A program made the position numbers and the translations under genes. Positions 24,275 through 34,292 of a stretch of 64,000 nt of DNA are shown piece after piece. How positions within the stretch are numbered: the stretch's first letter is position 1; the number at the start of each line of letters is the position of its first letter. The stretch lies in contig NZ_NJGV01000029.1 of NCBI RefSeq assembly GCF_002213425.1, forward strand, positions 1 to 64,000, in the 5' to 3' direction. Below the pieces are notes generated by a model. That model was not told where the DNA came from and did not search any database. It saw only the letters and a program-made list of their open reading frames with translations. This DNA comes from Herbaspirillum aquaticum (lineage in GTDB: Bacteria > Pseudomonadota > Gammaproteobacteria > Burkholderiales > Burkholderiaceae_D).

Positions 24275-25426
24275 ATGATCATCTCTTCCACCCACGATTA
24301 CCGCGAAGCCGCCCGGCGGCGCTTGCCGCGTTTCCTGTTCAATTACATCGACGGCGGTGCCTACGATGAACACACACTGGCGCGCAATTCGCTGGACCTG
24401 CGCCAGCTGGCCTTGCGTCAGCGGGTGCTCAAGGAAGTGGGCGAGGTCGATCTCTCCACCACGCTGCTGGGCCAGTCGCTGTCCATGCCGCTGGCGCTGT
24501 CGCCGGTCGGCCTGACCGGGATGTATGCACGGCGCGGTGAAGTGCAGGCGGCACGGGCGGCAGAAAAGGCTGGCATCCCCTTCACCTTGTCGACGGTGTC
24601 GGTGTGCCCGATCGAAGAGGTGCAGCAGGCGGTGACGCGGCCGATCTGGTTCCAGCTGTATGTGCTCAAGGATCGCGGGTTCATGAAGAATGTGCTGGAC
24701 CGTGCCTGGGCGGCGGGTGTGCGCACGCTGGTGTTCACGGTGGACATGCCGGTGCCGGGCGCACGCTATCGCGACCGCCATTCGGGCATGTCCGGGCCCA
24801 ACGCGGCGCTGCGCCGCTATCTGCAGGCCGTCACGCATCCGCGCTGGGCGTGGGATGTGGGTTTGCTGGGACGTCCGCATGATCTCGGCAATGTCTCGGC
24901 GTATCTCAAGAAGAAGACCGGGCTGGAAGATTACGTGGGCTGGCTGGGAGCCAATTTCGATCCGGGCATCGGTTGGCATGACCTGCAGTGGATACGTGAT
25001 TCGTGGCAGGGCAGCATGCTGTTGAAGGGCATCCTTGATCCCGAGGACGCGCGCGAGGCAGTCCGATTCGGTGCGGATGGCATCGTGGTCTCCAACCATG
25101 GTGGCCGCCAGCTGGACGGCGTGCTGTCGACCGCGCGCGCCTTGCCGGAGATCGCCAGTGCGGTGAAGGGGGATCTCGCCCTGCTGGTGGATTCGGGCGT
25201 GCGGTCGGGACTGGATGTGGTGCGACTGCTGGCATTGGGTGCCGATACGGTGATGCTGGGGCGCGCCTTCATCTATGCGCTGGCCGCAGAGGGGCAGGCA
25301 GGGGTGGAGAACGTGCTGAGTCTGTTTGCCAGGGAGATGCAGGTGGCCATGACCTTGACGGGGGCGCGCCGGATCGCGGAGATCAGTGCGGATAGTCTGG
25401 TGAGGGCAGGGGTAGAAGGGCAGTGA
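24275..25426 (+). CDS. lldD: FMN-dependent L-lactate dehydrogenase LldD
   Basis: A 383-residue membrane-associated flavoenzyme oxidising L-lactate to pyruvate with electrons to the respiratory chain. The sequence follows E. coli LldD closely: [73 protein letters not shown] and the active-site block [14 protein letters not shown] with the catalytic His. It is slightly shorter at the C-terminus than E. coli LldD (396). It begins 25 bases after lldR. No lactate permease gene is adjacent. No clear terminator follows. Confidence 0.96.
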   Translation: MIISSTHDYREAARRRLPRFLFNYIDGGAYDEHTLARNSLDLRQLALRQRVLKEVGEVDLSTTLLGQSLSMPLALSPVGLTGMYARRGEVQAARAAEKAGIPFTLSTVSVCPIEEVQQAVTRPIWFQLYVLKDRGFMKNVLDRAWAAGVRTLVFTVDMPVPGARYRDRHSGMSGPNAALRRYLQAVTHPRWAWDVGLLGRPHDLGNVSAYLKKKTGLEDYVGWLGANFDPGIGWHDLQWIRDSWQGSMLLKGILDPEDAREAVRFGADGIVVSNHGGRQLDGVLSTARALPEIASAVKGDLALLVDSGVRSGLDVVRLLALGADTVMLGRAFIYALAAEGQAGVENVLSLFAREMQVAMTLTGARRIAEISADSLVRAGVEGQ

Positions 25427-25659
25427 CGTTCCGCCGGCCGCGCTGGGGGATCGGATGTACGCCGGCGTATCCCAAGGTAGTGCGCGCGGGCTAGGCCGAT
25501 GGCAAGCAGAGCAGCGATGCTTGCCGATGCATTTCGTCACTTCATTTCACCAATTACTGCCAACTATGGTGTCATGTCGTCTCGTGCGAAGGTGATCAGG
25601 TTTGCAGCGTGGAAATCCTGATGGATGCCGGGTCTGAATTGCAGTCACGTTTTCGCAAG

Positions 25660-25698
25660 CGCGAAAAACAAAAAGGGCTCCAGCGAACTGGAGCCCTT
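25660..25698 (-). terminator. Intrinsic terminator of the tRNA-Lys transcript
   Basis: Stem AAGGGCTCCAG/CTGGAGCCCTT around a 4-base loop (TTCG on the minus strand), followed on the minus strand by TTTGTTTTT. Confidence 0.88.
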
Positions 25699-25706
25699 CG
25701 TATTTC

Positions 25707-25782
25707 TGGTAGGCCGTGCGGGACTCGAACCTGCGACCAACGGATTAAAAGTCCGCTGCTCTACCAACTGAGCTAACGACCC
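25707..25782 (-). tRNA. tRNA-Lys (anticodon TTT)
   Basis: A 76-base tRNA on the minus strand with encoded CCA. The D arm is TAGCTCAGTTGGTAGAGCA, the anticodon loop CTTTTAA gives anticodon TTT and the T arm has GGTTCGAGTCC. The acceptor stem closes with a G1-U72 wobble and a second wobble at position 4-69, a little unusual. Its own promoter and terminator flank it. Confidence 0.95.
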
Positions 25783-25793
25783 GAAAGACCGCT

Positions 25794-25823
25794 ATTATAG
25801 GCAAACTCTATCAGCGGTGTCAA
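25794..25823 (-). promoter_or_regulatory. Sigma-70 promoter of tRNA-Lys
   Basis: TTGACA (25823-25818), an 18-base spacer and TATAAT (25799-25794) on the minus strand. Both hexamers are consensus, and the start would fall about 5 bases before the tRNA. Confidence 0.85.
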
Positions 25824-25884
25824 CACTGTGCCGTCACAAACGATCATCGATCGTTCATCAAACACCCCACCGCGATGAAGCCGC

Positions 25885-26640
25885 TTACTTGAGCGATGCC
25901 ATCCTGTCCTTGCCGGTCTGCGCGGCAGGGGTGTTCGGATACTTGGCGATCAACTGTTCCAGCGTTTTCTTGGCCGCTGCCTTGTCCTTCAGTTCGGCTT
26001 GCGAACTGGCGATGTTGAGCAGGGCGTCAGCGGCCTTGGGGTTGTCCGGATAATTCTTCACCACCACCTGCTGCGCAGCGATGGCACCCTTGTAGTCGCG
26101 CTGGGCGTACAGGGCATTGCCTTGCCAGTATTGCGCCGAGGCGGCGTAGCCGGATTGCGGATAGCGCTTGAGGAAGTCGGCGAAGGCGTTGCCCGCTCCC
26201 TTGTAGTCGCCACCCTTGAATTGCGACAGGGCCGCATCATAGGCCTGCTGTTCGGAGACGCCTACAGCCACGGTCTGGCCATCGACTTGCACCTGCTGCG
26301 GTTCCAGCTTGCGCAGGCGTGCATCCAGGTCGACGTAGAAATCCTTCTGGCGTTGCTGGGCGTTGGTAATCTCGTTGGTCAGCACCTCGATCTGGCCGCG
26401 CAGCGCCGCAATCTGGGATTGCAGGTTGTCGTTGCGGTCCGAGAGCGTCAGGACGCTGTTCTTGTCAGCCTTGTTGGCGACGTCACGCTGCAGGGCTTCG
26501 ATCTTGGAACGGATGTCCAGGATGGCCTTGCGCGCCTCGTCATCATCAAACAGGCCGGCACGGGCGGTAAGCGGTAGGAAAGCCGTGGCGGCCAGCAAGG
26601 CCGCCACGGTTACCGATTTCAGTTTGAAAGCGGTATGCAT
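25885..26640 (-). CDS. cpoB: Tol-Pal system protein CpoB (YbgF)
   Basis: A 251-residue periplasmic protein that coordinates Tol-Pal with peptidoglycan synthesis at division. The signal peptide is VTVAALLAATAFLPLTARA. Next comes an N-terminal coiled coil (ILDIRSKIEALQRDVANKAD ... LRGQIEVLTNEITNAQQRQ) that trimerises in E. coli. C-terminal tetratricopeptide repeats follow (YDAALSQFKGGDYKGAGNAF, AQYWQGNALYAQRDYKGAI). It is the last gene of the minus-strand tol-pal block, 5 bases after pal. Confidence 0.94.
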   Translation of the reverse strand: MHTAFKLKSVTVAALLAATAFLPLTARAGLFDDDEARKAILDIRSKIEALQRDVANKADKNSVLTLSDRNDNLQSQIAALRGQIEVLTNEITNAQQRQKDFYVDLDARLRKLEPQQVQVDGQTVAVGVSEQQAYDAALSQFKGGDYKGAGNAFADFLKRYPQSGYAASAQYWQGNALYAQRDYKGAIAAQQVVVKNYPDNPKAADALLNIASSQAELKDKAAAKKTLEQLIAKYPNTPAAQTGKDRMASLK

Positions 26641-26645
26641 GTCGA

Positions 26646-27164
26646 TTATTGGTAAGCGATGTCAGCGCGACGGTTCTCGGCGTAGGACGCTTCATCCTGG
26701 CCCAGTGCCTTGGGCTTTTCCTTGCCGAAGGAAACCGCTTCCACTTGTGCATCCGACACGCCCAGCAGGACCAGAGCCTTGCGGACTGCTTCAGCACGCT
26801 TCTGACCCAGGGCCAGGTTGTACTCGGCGCCACCGCGATCATCGGTGTTGCCCTGGATGATCACCTTGCGGTCCTTGTGGGCCACCAGGTACTTGGCGTG
26901 GTTTTCGATGACGGTACGGTATTCCGGCTTGACAGTGTAGCTGTCGTAGTCGAAGTACACGCTACGCTTGGCCAGCACGCCTTGCGGGTCGTTCAGCGGA
27001 TCAACCGAACCGGCGTTGACGGTGCCCACGGCGCGGGTGTCAGCGCCGTTGCTGGCGCCGTTCTGCACGGGAGCGTTGGCCTTGTCGTCCAGCTTGGTCG
27101 ACGAGCAGGCGGCCAGCAGGACAGCGCTGGAGACGATGAGGGCGAAGGTACTGATAGTGCGCAT
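26646..27164 (-). CDS. pal: Peptidoglycan-associated lipoprotein Pal
   Basis: A 172-residue outer-membrane lipoprotein. The signal ends in lipobox LLAAC with lipidated Cys20. A linker follows, then the OmpA-like peptidoglycan-binding domain with SVYFDYDSYTVK, IQGNTDDRGGAEYNLALGQK and RAEAVRKALVLLGV. Pal tethers the outer membrane to the cell wall and binds TolB. It follows tolB by 43 bases with a good AAGGAGAAA site. Confidence 0.96.
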   Translation of the reverse strand: MRTISTFALIVSSAVLLAACSSTKLDDKANAPVQNGASNGADTRAVGTVNAGSVDPLNDPQGVLAKRSVYFDYDSYTVKPEYRTVIENHAKYLVAHKDRKVIIQGNTDDRGGAEYNLALGQKRAEAVRKALVLLGVSDAQVEAVSFGKEKPKALGQDEASYAENRRADIAYQ

Positions 27165-27207
27165 TTTGGATTTCTCCTTGTCGTGATGAAAGCAATATTG
27201 GATTTCT

Positions 27208-28506
27208 TTATTTCATGAACGGACCCCAGGTCGGTTCCCTGATATCACCGGCCTGCGTCGTGAGACGCTGTTTGATTCGGCCATCGACGGAAACGACGGC
27301 CAGGGATCCGCGACGACCAGATTCCGTCGCGTACATGATGTATTTGCCATTGGGCGCAAAGCTGGGCGACTGGTCGCGGCTGCCGTCGGAGAGGCGAATC
27401 TCCTGGCCATTGGTCAGGTCCAGCGCATACAGCTGGAACAGACCGTCGCGACGCGAGATGAAGGCCAGCGTCTTGCCATCCGGCGAAATGCGCGGGCTGA
27501 TGTTGTAGCTGCCATTGAAGGTGACGCGCTGGGGCGAGCCACCATCCAGGCCGACCTTGTACACCTGCGGACCGCCGCTGCGGTCGCTGGTGAAGTAGAC
27601 GCTACCGCCATCGGGCGAAAACTGCGGTTCGGTATCGATGCCGGCGCTGTTGGTCAGGCGGCGCAGGCCCGAACCGTCGGCATTGATCACGTACACCTGG
27701 GTCAGGCCATCGCGGGTCAGGGCCACGGCCAGGCGCGAGCCGTCCGGCGACCAGGCCGGGGCCGAGTTGCTGCCCTTGAAGTTGGCCACGATGGAGCGCT
27801 GGCGGGTCACCAGGTTCTGGATGTAGACCACCGGCTTCTTCATCTCGAAGGAGACGTAGGCGACCTTGGTGCCGTCAGGCGACCAGGACGGCGAAATGAT
27901 CGGCTCATTGGAGCGCAGTGCCACTTGCGTGCCTTCACCATCGGCATCAGCCACTTCCAGGCGGTATTCGCTGCCGGACTTGGTCACGTAGGAGATGCGG
28001 GTGGAGAAGATGCCGGGAATGCCGGTCAGCTTCTGGTAGATGTCGTCGGCGATCTTGTGCGCGGTCAGGCGCAGCAGTTGCGGCTGGGCGCCGATGGACA
28101 GGGCCGAGAGCTGGGTCGATTGCACCGTGTCGAAGAGGCGATAACGCACGTCGAAACGGCCATCGGCCAGGCGCGTGACGCTGCCCACGGCCAGTGCATT
28201 GGCACCGCGCTTCTGCCAGTCGGCATAGTTGATGGCCGAGGAGTCCGAGAGTGCATCGCCATTGTCGATGAGCTTGAAGATGCCGCTGCGGGCCAGGTCG
28301 GCCTTGACCACCGAGGTGATCTGCTGCGGCGCGGCTTCTTCGCCGGGGAAGGCGGTGATGGCCACCGGGATCTGGGAAGCACCCACGCCGGTGATCTCGA
28401 AGCGGATCTGCGCCTGCGAGGCCGGGGCGAAGGACAGGCCGGCCACGGCCACCATGGCAGTGGCCATGCGGGTCAGGGACAGGGTCAGGTAACGGGCTTT
28501 AATCAT
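27208..28506 (-). CDS. tolB: Tol-Pal system periplasmic protein TolB
   Basis: A 432-residue periplasmic protein with a signal peptide (VAVAGLSFAPASQA), an N-terminal domain (about residues 33-160) and a six-bladed beta-propeller. The propeller repeats are visible as PSWSPDGTKVAYVS, PAWSPDGSRLAVAL, PQFSPDGGSVYFTS, PRISPDGKTLAFIS and PSFAPNGKYIMYAT. TolB shuttles between Pal and the TolA/inner-membrane complex. It starts three bases after tolA ends. Confidence 0.97.
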   Translation of the reverse strand: MIKARYLTLSLTRMATAMVAVAGLSFAPASQAQIRFEITGVGASQIPVAITAFPGEEAAPQQITSVVKADLARSGIFKLIDNGDALSDSSAINYADWQKRGANALAVGSVTRLADGRFDVRYRLFDTVQSTQLSALSIGAQPQLLRLTAHKIADDIYQKLTGIPGIFSTRISYVTKSGSEYRLEVADADGEGTQVALRSNEPIISPSWSPDGTKVAYVSFEMKKPVVYIQNLVTRQRSIVANFKGSNSAPAWSPDGSRLAVALTRDGLTQVYVINADGSGLRRLTNSAGIDTEPQFSPDGGSVYFTSDRSGGPQVYKVGLDGGSPQRVTFNGSYNISPRISPDGKTLAFISRRDGLFQLYALDLTNGQEIRLSDGSRDQSPSFAPNGKYIMYATESGRRGSLAVVSVDGRIKQRLTTQAGDIREPTWGPFMK

Positions 28507-28509
28507 CGT

Positions 28510-29481
28510 TTACTGATCTTTCGGATAATGGGTGAATGTGAAGCTGGACGGTACCTTGCCATCCGCGTCGGCCGGGAAGGGCTGGGACTTCATGATGGCA
28601 GTGCGCACGGCTTCGTCGAAGCCCGGGACGCCTGAAGGCTTGTTCACACGCACGCTGCGTACGGTCCCGTCCGGGAACAATTCGACAGTGTACTCCCCGG
28701 CAGGGTTTCCGCTGACGCCGCTATTGTCGAAGACCGTATTGCTGCGGATCTTGGCGCGCAACTTGTTGGCGTAGTTCGGGCTGCCCTTCGGACCTTGCGA
28801 CTTCTCCGCCGTGCCGGTGCCGCCGGTGGCACTGGTCGCCTGGCCCATCATGCGCTTCAAGTCTTCCTGGCGACGTGCTTCAGCAGCCTTGGCGTCGGCC
28901 GCGGCTTGCTGCTGCTTCTTCTTGTCGGCAGCCTGCTTTTCGGCGTCGGCCTTCTTCTTGGCCTCTTCTTCCTTCTGCTTTTCTTCCTTCAGCTTCTTCT
29001 GCTTTTCGGCTTCCAGCTTTTCCTTCTTCTCGCGTTCCGCCTTGTCCTTCTCGGCCTGTTCCTTCTTCTCGCGCTCGGCCTTTTCCTTTTCGGCCTTGAG
29101 CTTGTCAGCCTTTTCCTGTTTCTCCTGCTCTTCCTTGCGCTTCTTTTCCTTCTCTTTTTGCAGGGCGATATCGGGCTTGTCGAGCTTGGGCTCGTCGATC
29201 ACCTTGGGGGCGACGGGCTTGGGCTCGATCACGGGCTGCGGCTTGGGCGGCTCGACCACCGGATCCGGTTCGGGCTGCGGCTGGGGCGGCGTGGGCAGGG
29301 GCGCGGCTTCCTTGTACTGCGGATCCCAGATCTCGGCTTCCACGGTCAGCGGTGTTTCGCTCTGCCAGCGGATGCCGATCCAGAAGAACAGGAACAAGGC
29401 CACGTGCATCACCAGCGCCAGCGTGATGGCGCGCCAGCGGCCGGGTGGCTTGGGGATGGTGTAGTGTGCGTTATCGCTCAT
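28510..29481 (-). CDS. tolA: Tol-Pal system protein TolA
   Basis: A 323-residue energy-transducing protein. A short cytoplasmic N-terminus and one transmembrane helix (ITLALVMHVALFLFFWIGI) come first, then a Pro-rich part and a long Lys/Glu/Ala coiled coil (about residues 110-215, units such as KAEREKKEQAEKDK). The C-terminal TonB-like domain is at about 235-323 (NKLRAKIRSNTVF, YTVELFPDGTVRSVRVNKPS). The coiled-coil DNA is low-complexity and creates long false frames on the plus strand. It is 17 bases after tolR. Confidence 0.95.
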   Translation of the reverse strand: MSDNAHYTIPKPPGRWRAITLALVMHVALFLFFWIGIRWQSETPLTVEAEIWDPQYKEAAPLPTPPQPQPEPDPVVEPPKPQPVIEPKPVAPKVIDEPKLDKPDIALQKEKEKKRKEEQEKQEKADKLKAEKEKAEREKKEQAEKDKAEREKKEKLEAEKQKKLKEEKQKEEEAKKKADAEKQAADKKKQQQAAADAKAAEARRQEDLKRMMGQATSATGGTGTAEKSQGPKGSPNYANKLRAKIRSNTVFDNSGVSGNPAGEYTVELFPDGTVRSVRVNKPSGVPGFDEAVRTAIMKSQPFPADADGKVPSSFTFTHYPKDQ

Positions 29482-29498
29482 ATCACTCGGCTGTGCGC

Positions 29499-29933
29499 TT
29501 ACTTGGTGGCCAGGCCGACCCGCGCGATTCCTTGTTTCTTGGCTTCCGAGATGACTTGCACCACGTCGTCGTACTTGATTTCCTTGTCGGCCGAAATCAT
29601 CACGGCCAGGTCCGGATTGTCCTCATGCAGCTTGCGCAGGCGTTCCGACAGGTCGGTCTTGCCGGTCACGGTCTCGGCCTTCTTGCCGCCGCTCTTGGGG
29701 CCGTTGATGCGGATGGTGGCCTGGGCGTTGGGCTTCAAGGCGATCTCGATGTAATCCGACGGCGGCTGCGTGGACTTGCCCGCCGTAGGCAGGTTGATCA
29801 CGCTGGGATTGGTGATGGGGGTGGCCACCATGAAGATGATGAGCAGCACCAGCATCACATCGATGTAGGGCACGACGTTGATCTCGGACTTGAACTTGCG
29901 GGGACGGCCCCCGCGCATCGATGAGCCAGCCAT
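29499..29933 (-). CDS. tolR: Tol-Pal system proton-channel protein TolR (ExbD family)
   Basis: A 144-residue inner-membrane protein with one N-terminal helix carrying the channel Asp (INVVPYIDVMLVLLIIFMVA) and a periplasmic ExbD domain ending in AKKQGIARVGLATK. With TolQ it uses the proton motive force to drive TolA. It overlaps tolQ by one base, indicating translational coupling. Confidence 0.96.
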   Translation of the reverse strand: MAGSSMRGGRPRKFKSEINVVPYIDVMLVLLIIFMVATPITNPSVINLPTAGKSTQPPSDYIEIALKPNAQATIRINGPKSGGKKAETVTGKTDLSERLRKLHEDNPDLAVMISADKEIKYDDVVQVISEAKKQGIARVGLATK

Positions 29934-30634
29934 TAGCGTGCCTGACGTTGCAAGATGTTGGAGAACTCTTCGATGAAGCTCTCGAAGCGGATCGCCAGAC
30001 GGTCGATGTCGTGCGAATAGCGGTTGTAGGCCACCACCGCCGGAATGGCCGCGAACAGGCCGATGGCCGTGGCGATCAGGGCTTCGGCAATGCCGGGCGC
30101 GACGGCCGCCAGGGTGGCCTGCTGCACGTTGGCCAGGCCGCGGAAGGCGTTCATGATGCCCCAGACGGTGCCGAACAGGCCCACATACGGGGAGACCGAC
30201 CCGACCGAGGCCAGGAAGGCCAGGTGCGATTCCAGCGCATCCATCTCGCGCTGGTAGGCCGCGCGCATGGCACGGCGGGCACCGTCCAGCAGCAGGCCGG
30301 GATCGACTGCGCCGCCGCGGGCGGCAACCGATGCCTTGGCCTTGGTGAATTCGCCCATGCCGGCCTGGAAGATGCGCTCCAGCGCGCCACCGGCGTCGGC
30401 CTTGCGGCGGTTGGACAAGGCATCCTGATACAGCGCCGAGAGGTTGCCGCCAGACCAGAAGACGCGTTCGAATTCCTCGGTCTGCACGCGCGCCGAGCGA
30501 ATGGTGAACATCTTGCGGAAGATGTAGGTCCAGCTGATGATCGATGCCGACAGCAGCAGCAGCATCACCAGTTGCACCAGGACGGACGCGTTTGCGATCA
30601 GTGAAATGAAGGACAGGTCTTGTGTGACGTTCAT
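29933..30634 (-). CDS. tolQ: Tol-Pal system proton-channel protein TolQ (ExbB family)
   Basis: A 233-residue inner-membrane protein with three helices: VLVQLVMLLLLSASIISWTY, VGSVSPYVGLFGTVWGIMNAF and EALIATAIGLFAAIPAVVAY. The latter two hold the MotA/ExbB channel signature. Together with TolR it forms the proton channel. It begins MNVTQDLSFISLI. A 224-base gap separates it from ybgC, longer than in E. coli, so tolQ may have its own promoter, but I see no convincing hexamer pair. Confidence 0.96.
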   Translation of the reverse strand: MNVTQDLSFISLIANASVLVQLVMLLLLSASIISWTYIFRKMFTIRSARVQTEEFERVFWSGGNLSALYQDALSNRRKADAGGALERIFQAGMGEFTKAKASVAARGGAVDPGLLLDGARRAMRAAYQREMDALESHLAFLASVGSVSPYVGLFGTVWGIMNAFRGLANVQQATLAAVAPGIAEALIATAIGLFAAIPAVVAYNRYSHDIDRLAIRFESFIEEFSNILQRQAR

Positions 30635-30858
30635 GGGAAAGTGTGGCGGCTTGGAGGCGGCGTTTGGATGATGAAGCTAGGTTAAGGATCTGTTGTAGTG
30701 TTCAATCGTTCATGTGTTGATGAAACGATACGAAACAAAAGACGGTAAATACGCAGAGAAGTTTTCCATGGTGCAGATTGTCCCAGCCGGCGGGAGTTTG
30801 TCGCCCTGCGGCGACACGCCCAGCACCATAAAGGCCCGGATGAGCTTTTTCGTTGACA

Positions 30859-31320
30859 TCATGTGGTCGTTTTGATGCAGGTCATCAATTCGTCAGGAAT
30901 CGGACGCGGCCGGAAAGTGGCCTGGTCCACGCAGACTACGGTAATGCTGCCTCGTGCCAGCAGCCTGGGTTGCACATCATCGGCATGGGCGCCATCCAAG
31001 CCGTCCCCCGACGGCAGGCGCCAGGCCTCCTGGATGAATTGCATGGAGGCATTTCGACATTTTTCGACCACGACGGTCATGCGGAGTTCATCGTCCAGGC
31101 GGGCTGGCGAGAGATAGTCGACACTGGTGTTCTTGACCACGAAGATGGCGCCGGTGGTCTCGGCCAGGTGCTGTTGCTGGAAACCGAAGGAGCGCAGCCA
31201 TTCCGTGCGGGCGCGCTCGAAGAACTTCAGGTAGTTGGCGTAGAAGACTACGCCTCCGGTGTCAGTATCTTCATAATAGACCCGGATATTCCAGTCGAAT
31301 GGACTACTGGCGGCACTCAT
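30859..31320 (-). CDS. ybgC: Acyl-CoA thioesterase YbgC (Tol-Pal associated)
   Basis: A 153-residue cytoplasmic hot-dog-fold thioesterase. The 4HBT signature is clear: RVYYEDTDTGGVVFYANYLKFFERARTEWLR, with the catalytic Asp in EDTDTGG. The remaining strand blocks SVDYLSPARLDDELRMTV and GSITVVCVDQATFRPRPIP are also present. YbgC acts on acyl-CoA or acyl-ACP near the membrane and is normally the first gene of the tol-pal locus, as here. Confidence 0.93.
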   Translation of the reverse strand: MSAASSPFDWNIRVYYEDTDTGGVVFYANYLKFFERARTEWLRSFGFQQQHLAETTGAIFVVKNTSVDYLSPARLDDELRMTVVVEKCRNASMQFIQEAWRLPSGDGLDGAHADDVQPRLLARGSITVVCVDQATFRPRPIPDELMTCIKTTT

Positions 31321-31486
31321 ATGCTTCTTGTTATTGGGAAATCTGCTGTGGCAGTGAAGAAGGAATCAAGAAAAACGAATCAAGGAAAACACGTCGGCGA
31401 TTCACGATGATGCCGTCAGGCAAGCGGACTGGGAGGGGCCGGCCGCTGCCAGAAGAACTTGTCCATCAGGCAATGATCTGGCGAGG

Positions 31487-31530
31487 ATGGCGTTCTTGCG
31501 GTGCCAGGGCACCTTCGGCAAAAACGCCAT
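31487..31530. other. Nested hairpin between ydfG and ybgC
   Basis: Outer arms ATGGCGTT/AACGCCAT enclose GGTGCC/GGGCACC pairing. No T tract follows on either strand. It may slow transcription or protect the ydfG mRNA end. The rest of 31321-31543 shows no gene. Confidence 0.4.
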
Positions 31531-31543
31531 TCTACTCCATCCC

Positions 31544-32296
31544 TTACTGTTTGCGCTTGATGTTGAAGGGGCTGAAGCCCTGGCAGGTCGGCATCAGTTC
31601 CATGTAATTGATGTTCACATGGGCGGGCATGGTGGCGACCCAGAAGGCGGCTTCGGCGATGTCTTCGGCCGTCAGCGGGGTGGTTCCTTCATACACCTTC
31701 GCTGCCGCCCCATCGTCACCCTTGAAGCGCACGTTGGAGAACTCGGTGCCGCCGCACAGGCCGGGGGCCAGGTTGGTGGCGCGCACGCCGGTACCGACCA
31801 GGTCAGCGCGCAGGTTCAGGGTGAACTGGTCGACGAAGGCCTTGGTGGCACCGTAGACGTTGCCGCCCGGGTAGGGGTAGGCACCGGCCACCGAGCCCAG
31901 GTTGATGATGGTGCCGCTGCCGCGCTTGACCATCTCCGGCAGCAGGGCGTGGGTGATGGTGACCAGGCCCTTGACGTTGGTGTCGATCATGGTTTCCCAG
32001 TCCGACAGCGCCACTTCGTGGGCCGGGCCCAGGCCCAGGGCCAGGCCGGCGTTGTTGATCAGCACGTCGACCTGCTTCCATTCGCCCGAGAGGCTCTCCA
32101 GGCCGGCGTTGATCGATTCCTTGCTGGTCACGTCCAGCACCAGGGGCAGCACCTTGTCGGCACCCAGTTCCTTGACCAGGTCATCCAGGCGCTCCTTGCG
32201 GCGACCGGCCGCGATCACCTTGTGACCGTTGCCGGCAAATTTGCGCGCCATGGCGGCGCCGAAGCCTGCGGTTGCTCCTGTAATCAACACGACCAT
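31544..32296 (-). CDS. ydfG: Short-chain dehydrogenase YdfG (3-hydroxy acid / malonic semialdehyde type)
   Basis: A 250-residue NADP-dependent SDR. The cofactor loop is TGATAGFG (about residues 6-13), with NNAG near 88, catalytic Ser in NLGSVAG and the Tyr-x3-Lys pair in VYGATKAFVDQF. Long blocks match E. coli YdfG: VIAAGRRKERLDDL, NNAGLALGLGPAHE, WETMIDTNVKGLV, GGTEFSNVRFKGDDG and MPAHVNINYMELMP. YdfG oxidises L-allo-threonine and 3-hydroxy acids and reduces malonic semialdehyde. It is divergent from glyA with a 480-base control region between. Confidence 0.93.
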   Translation of the reverse strand: MVVLITGATAGFGAAMARKFAGNGHKVIAAGRRKERLDDLVKELGADKVLPLVLDVTSKESINAGLESLSGEWKQVDVLINNAGLALGLGPAHEVALSDWETMIDTNVKGLVTITHALLPEMVKRGSGTIINLGSVAGAYPYPGGNVYGATKAFVDQFTLNLRADLVGTGVRATNLAPGLCGGTEFSNVRFKGDDGAAAKVYEGTTPLTAEDIAEAAFWVATMPAHVNINYMELMPTCQGFSPFNIKRKQ

Positions 32297-32498
32297 CTCT
32301 TGATTCTCCTGTTGTGTGGCAGTTGGACCGGCGCCGGCGCAGAGCTTGTGTAAAGCTTCATGCCAGCAGTCCGGAGATAAAACGAAATTGTAGCCGAAAG
32401 CCGCTTTTTACGAGGATGGGGGCGCTTTTGCACGCGGTTTTCTCGCTTTTTCGTTCATATTCGCGTGGTGCGATGCTGTTGCGCGGCCACCATGGTTC

Positions 32499-32527
32499 TT
32501 GCCCAAATCGCCCCGTTTCACTACAAT
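32499..32527 (+). promoter_or_regulatory. Sigma-70 promoter of glyA
   Basis: TTGCCC (32499-32504), a 17-base spacer and TACAAT (32522-32527). Transcription would begin near 32534, about nine bases before the ZTP aptamer. Confidence 0.72.
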
Positions 32528-32542
32528 GCGTTCACCATTTCG

Positions 32543-32632
32543 TCTCACGTGACTGGCGAAAAGCCGCTTAAAACCGGCCAAGATGGGGATCCATCGGGAA
32601 GCGTGAGATTTCAACAGCCGTGCGCCTGGGCA
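32543..32632 (+). ncRNA. ZTP (pfl) riboswitch aptamer in the glyA leader
   Basis: The conserved core reads GTGACTGGCGAA (32549-32560), CCATCGGGAAGCG (32591-32603) and GCGCCTGGGC (32622-32631), as in ZTP/pfl riboswitches. P1 is TCTCACG/CGTGAGA (32543-32549 with 32602-32608), and an internal hairpin GATGG/CCATC lies at 32582-32595. ZTP riboswitches sense AICAR phosphates that build up when 10-formyl-tetrahydrofolate is short and activate one-carbon genes; glyA is a classic target. Recognition is by eye. Confidence 0.9.
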
Positions 32633-32662
32633 GCCGAATGGACAGTACGACTGAGGCTGCCC
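32628..32662 (+). promoter_or_regulatory. Expression-platform hairpin of the ZTP riboswitch
   Basis: GGGCAGCC (32628-32635) pairs perfectly with GGCTGCCC (32655-32662). It overlaps the GGGC end of the aptamer's pseudoknot strand, so ligand binding and this hairpin exclude each other. A T run follows only about 14 bases later, so the switch may act with Rho or a further fold. Confidence 0.6.
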
Positions 32663-32778
32663 GCAATCCCATTCCATTTTTCAGGCCCTCATTCGATTTC
32701 GGAAGTCGAGCCCCCGGCATGTCCGCATGCTGCCGGTGACGCGATCTTCGGCCCAGCTCATCAATTTGGAGAAAAACC

Positions 32779-34023
<1,245 letters not shown>

Positions 34024-34111
34024 TCCAGGTTGGAAGGGCTGGCCCGTTTCGGGCCGGTGTGAAGTTTCCTGCAAAAACCAGGAAATTTCCGAAGTGCAGG
34101 AAGATGTTGCT

Positions 34112-34139
34112 GACGGCGCCCGTTCCCGCGGGCGCCGTC
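34112..34139 (+). terminator. GC-rich hairpin between glyA and nrdR
   Basis: A perfect 10-bp stem, GACGGCGCCC/GGGCGCCGTC with an 8-base loop, followed only by GCTTATT. Partial termination between glyA and nrdR is plausible. Confidence 0.5.
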
Positions 34140-34292
34140 GCTTATTGGACCCTGGTGTTTGCACTACCATACGATGGTGCCGGCGATGTCCGGATGCAAC
34201 ACTGGCGAGCCTGCTACAGCATGCATGCAGCGTGCCAGCGAAGTCCCGGGGGCCAGGCCCTCATTGTTCAGTTCAACCAGATCACAGCCACC

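Noticed and set aside
28795-29754. Long plus-strand frame opposite tolA and tolR
   Set aside because: It is the Leu/Phe-rich mirror of the Lys/Glu coiled coil of TolA, a well-known artefact.
34149-34180. TTGGAC-N17-CATACG as a separate nrdR promoter
   Set aside because: The -10 matches at only three of six positions; too weak to list.
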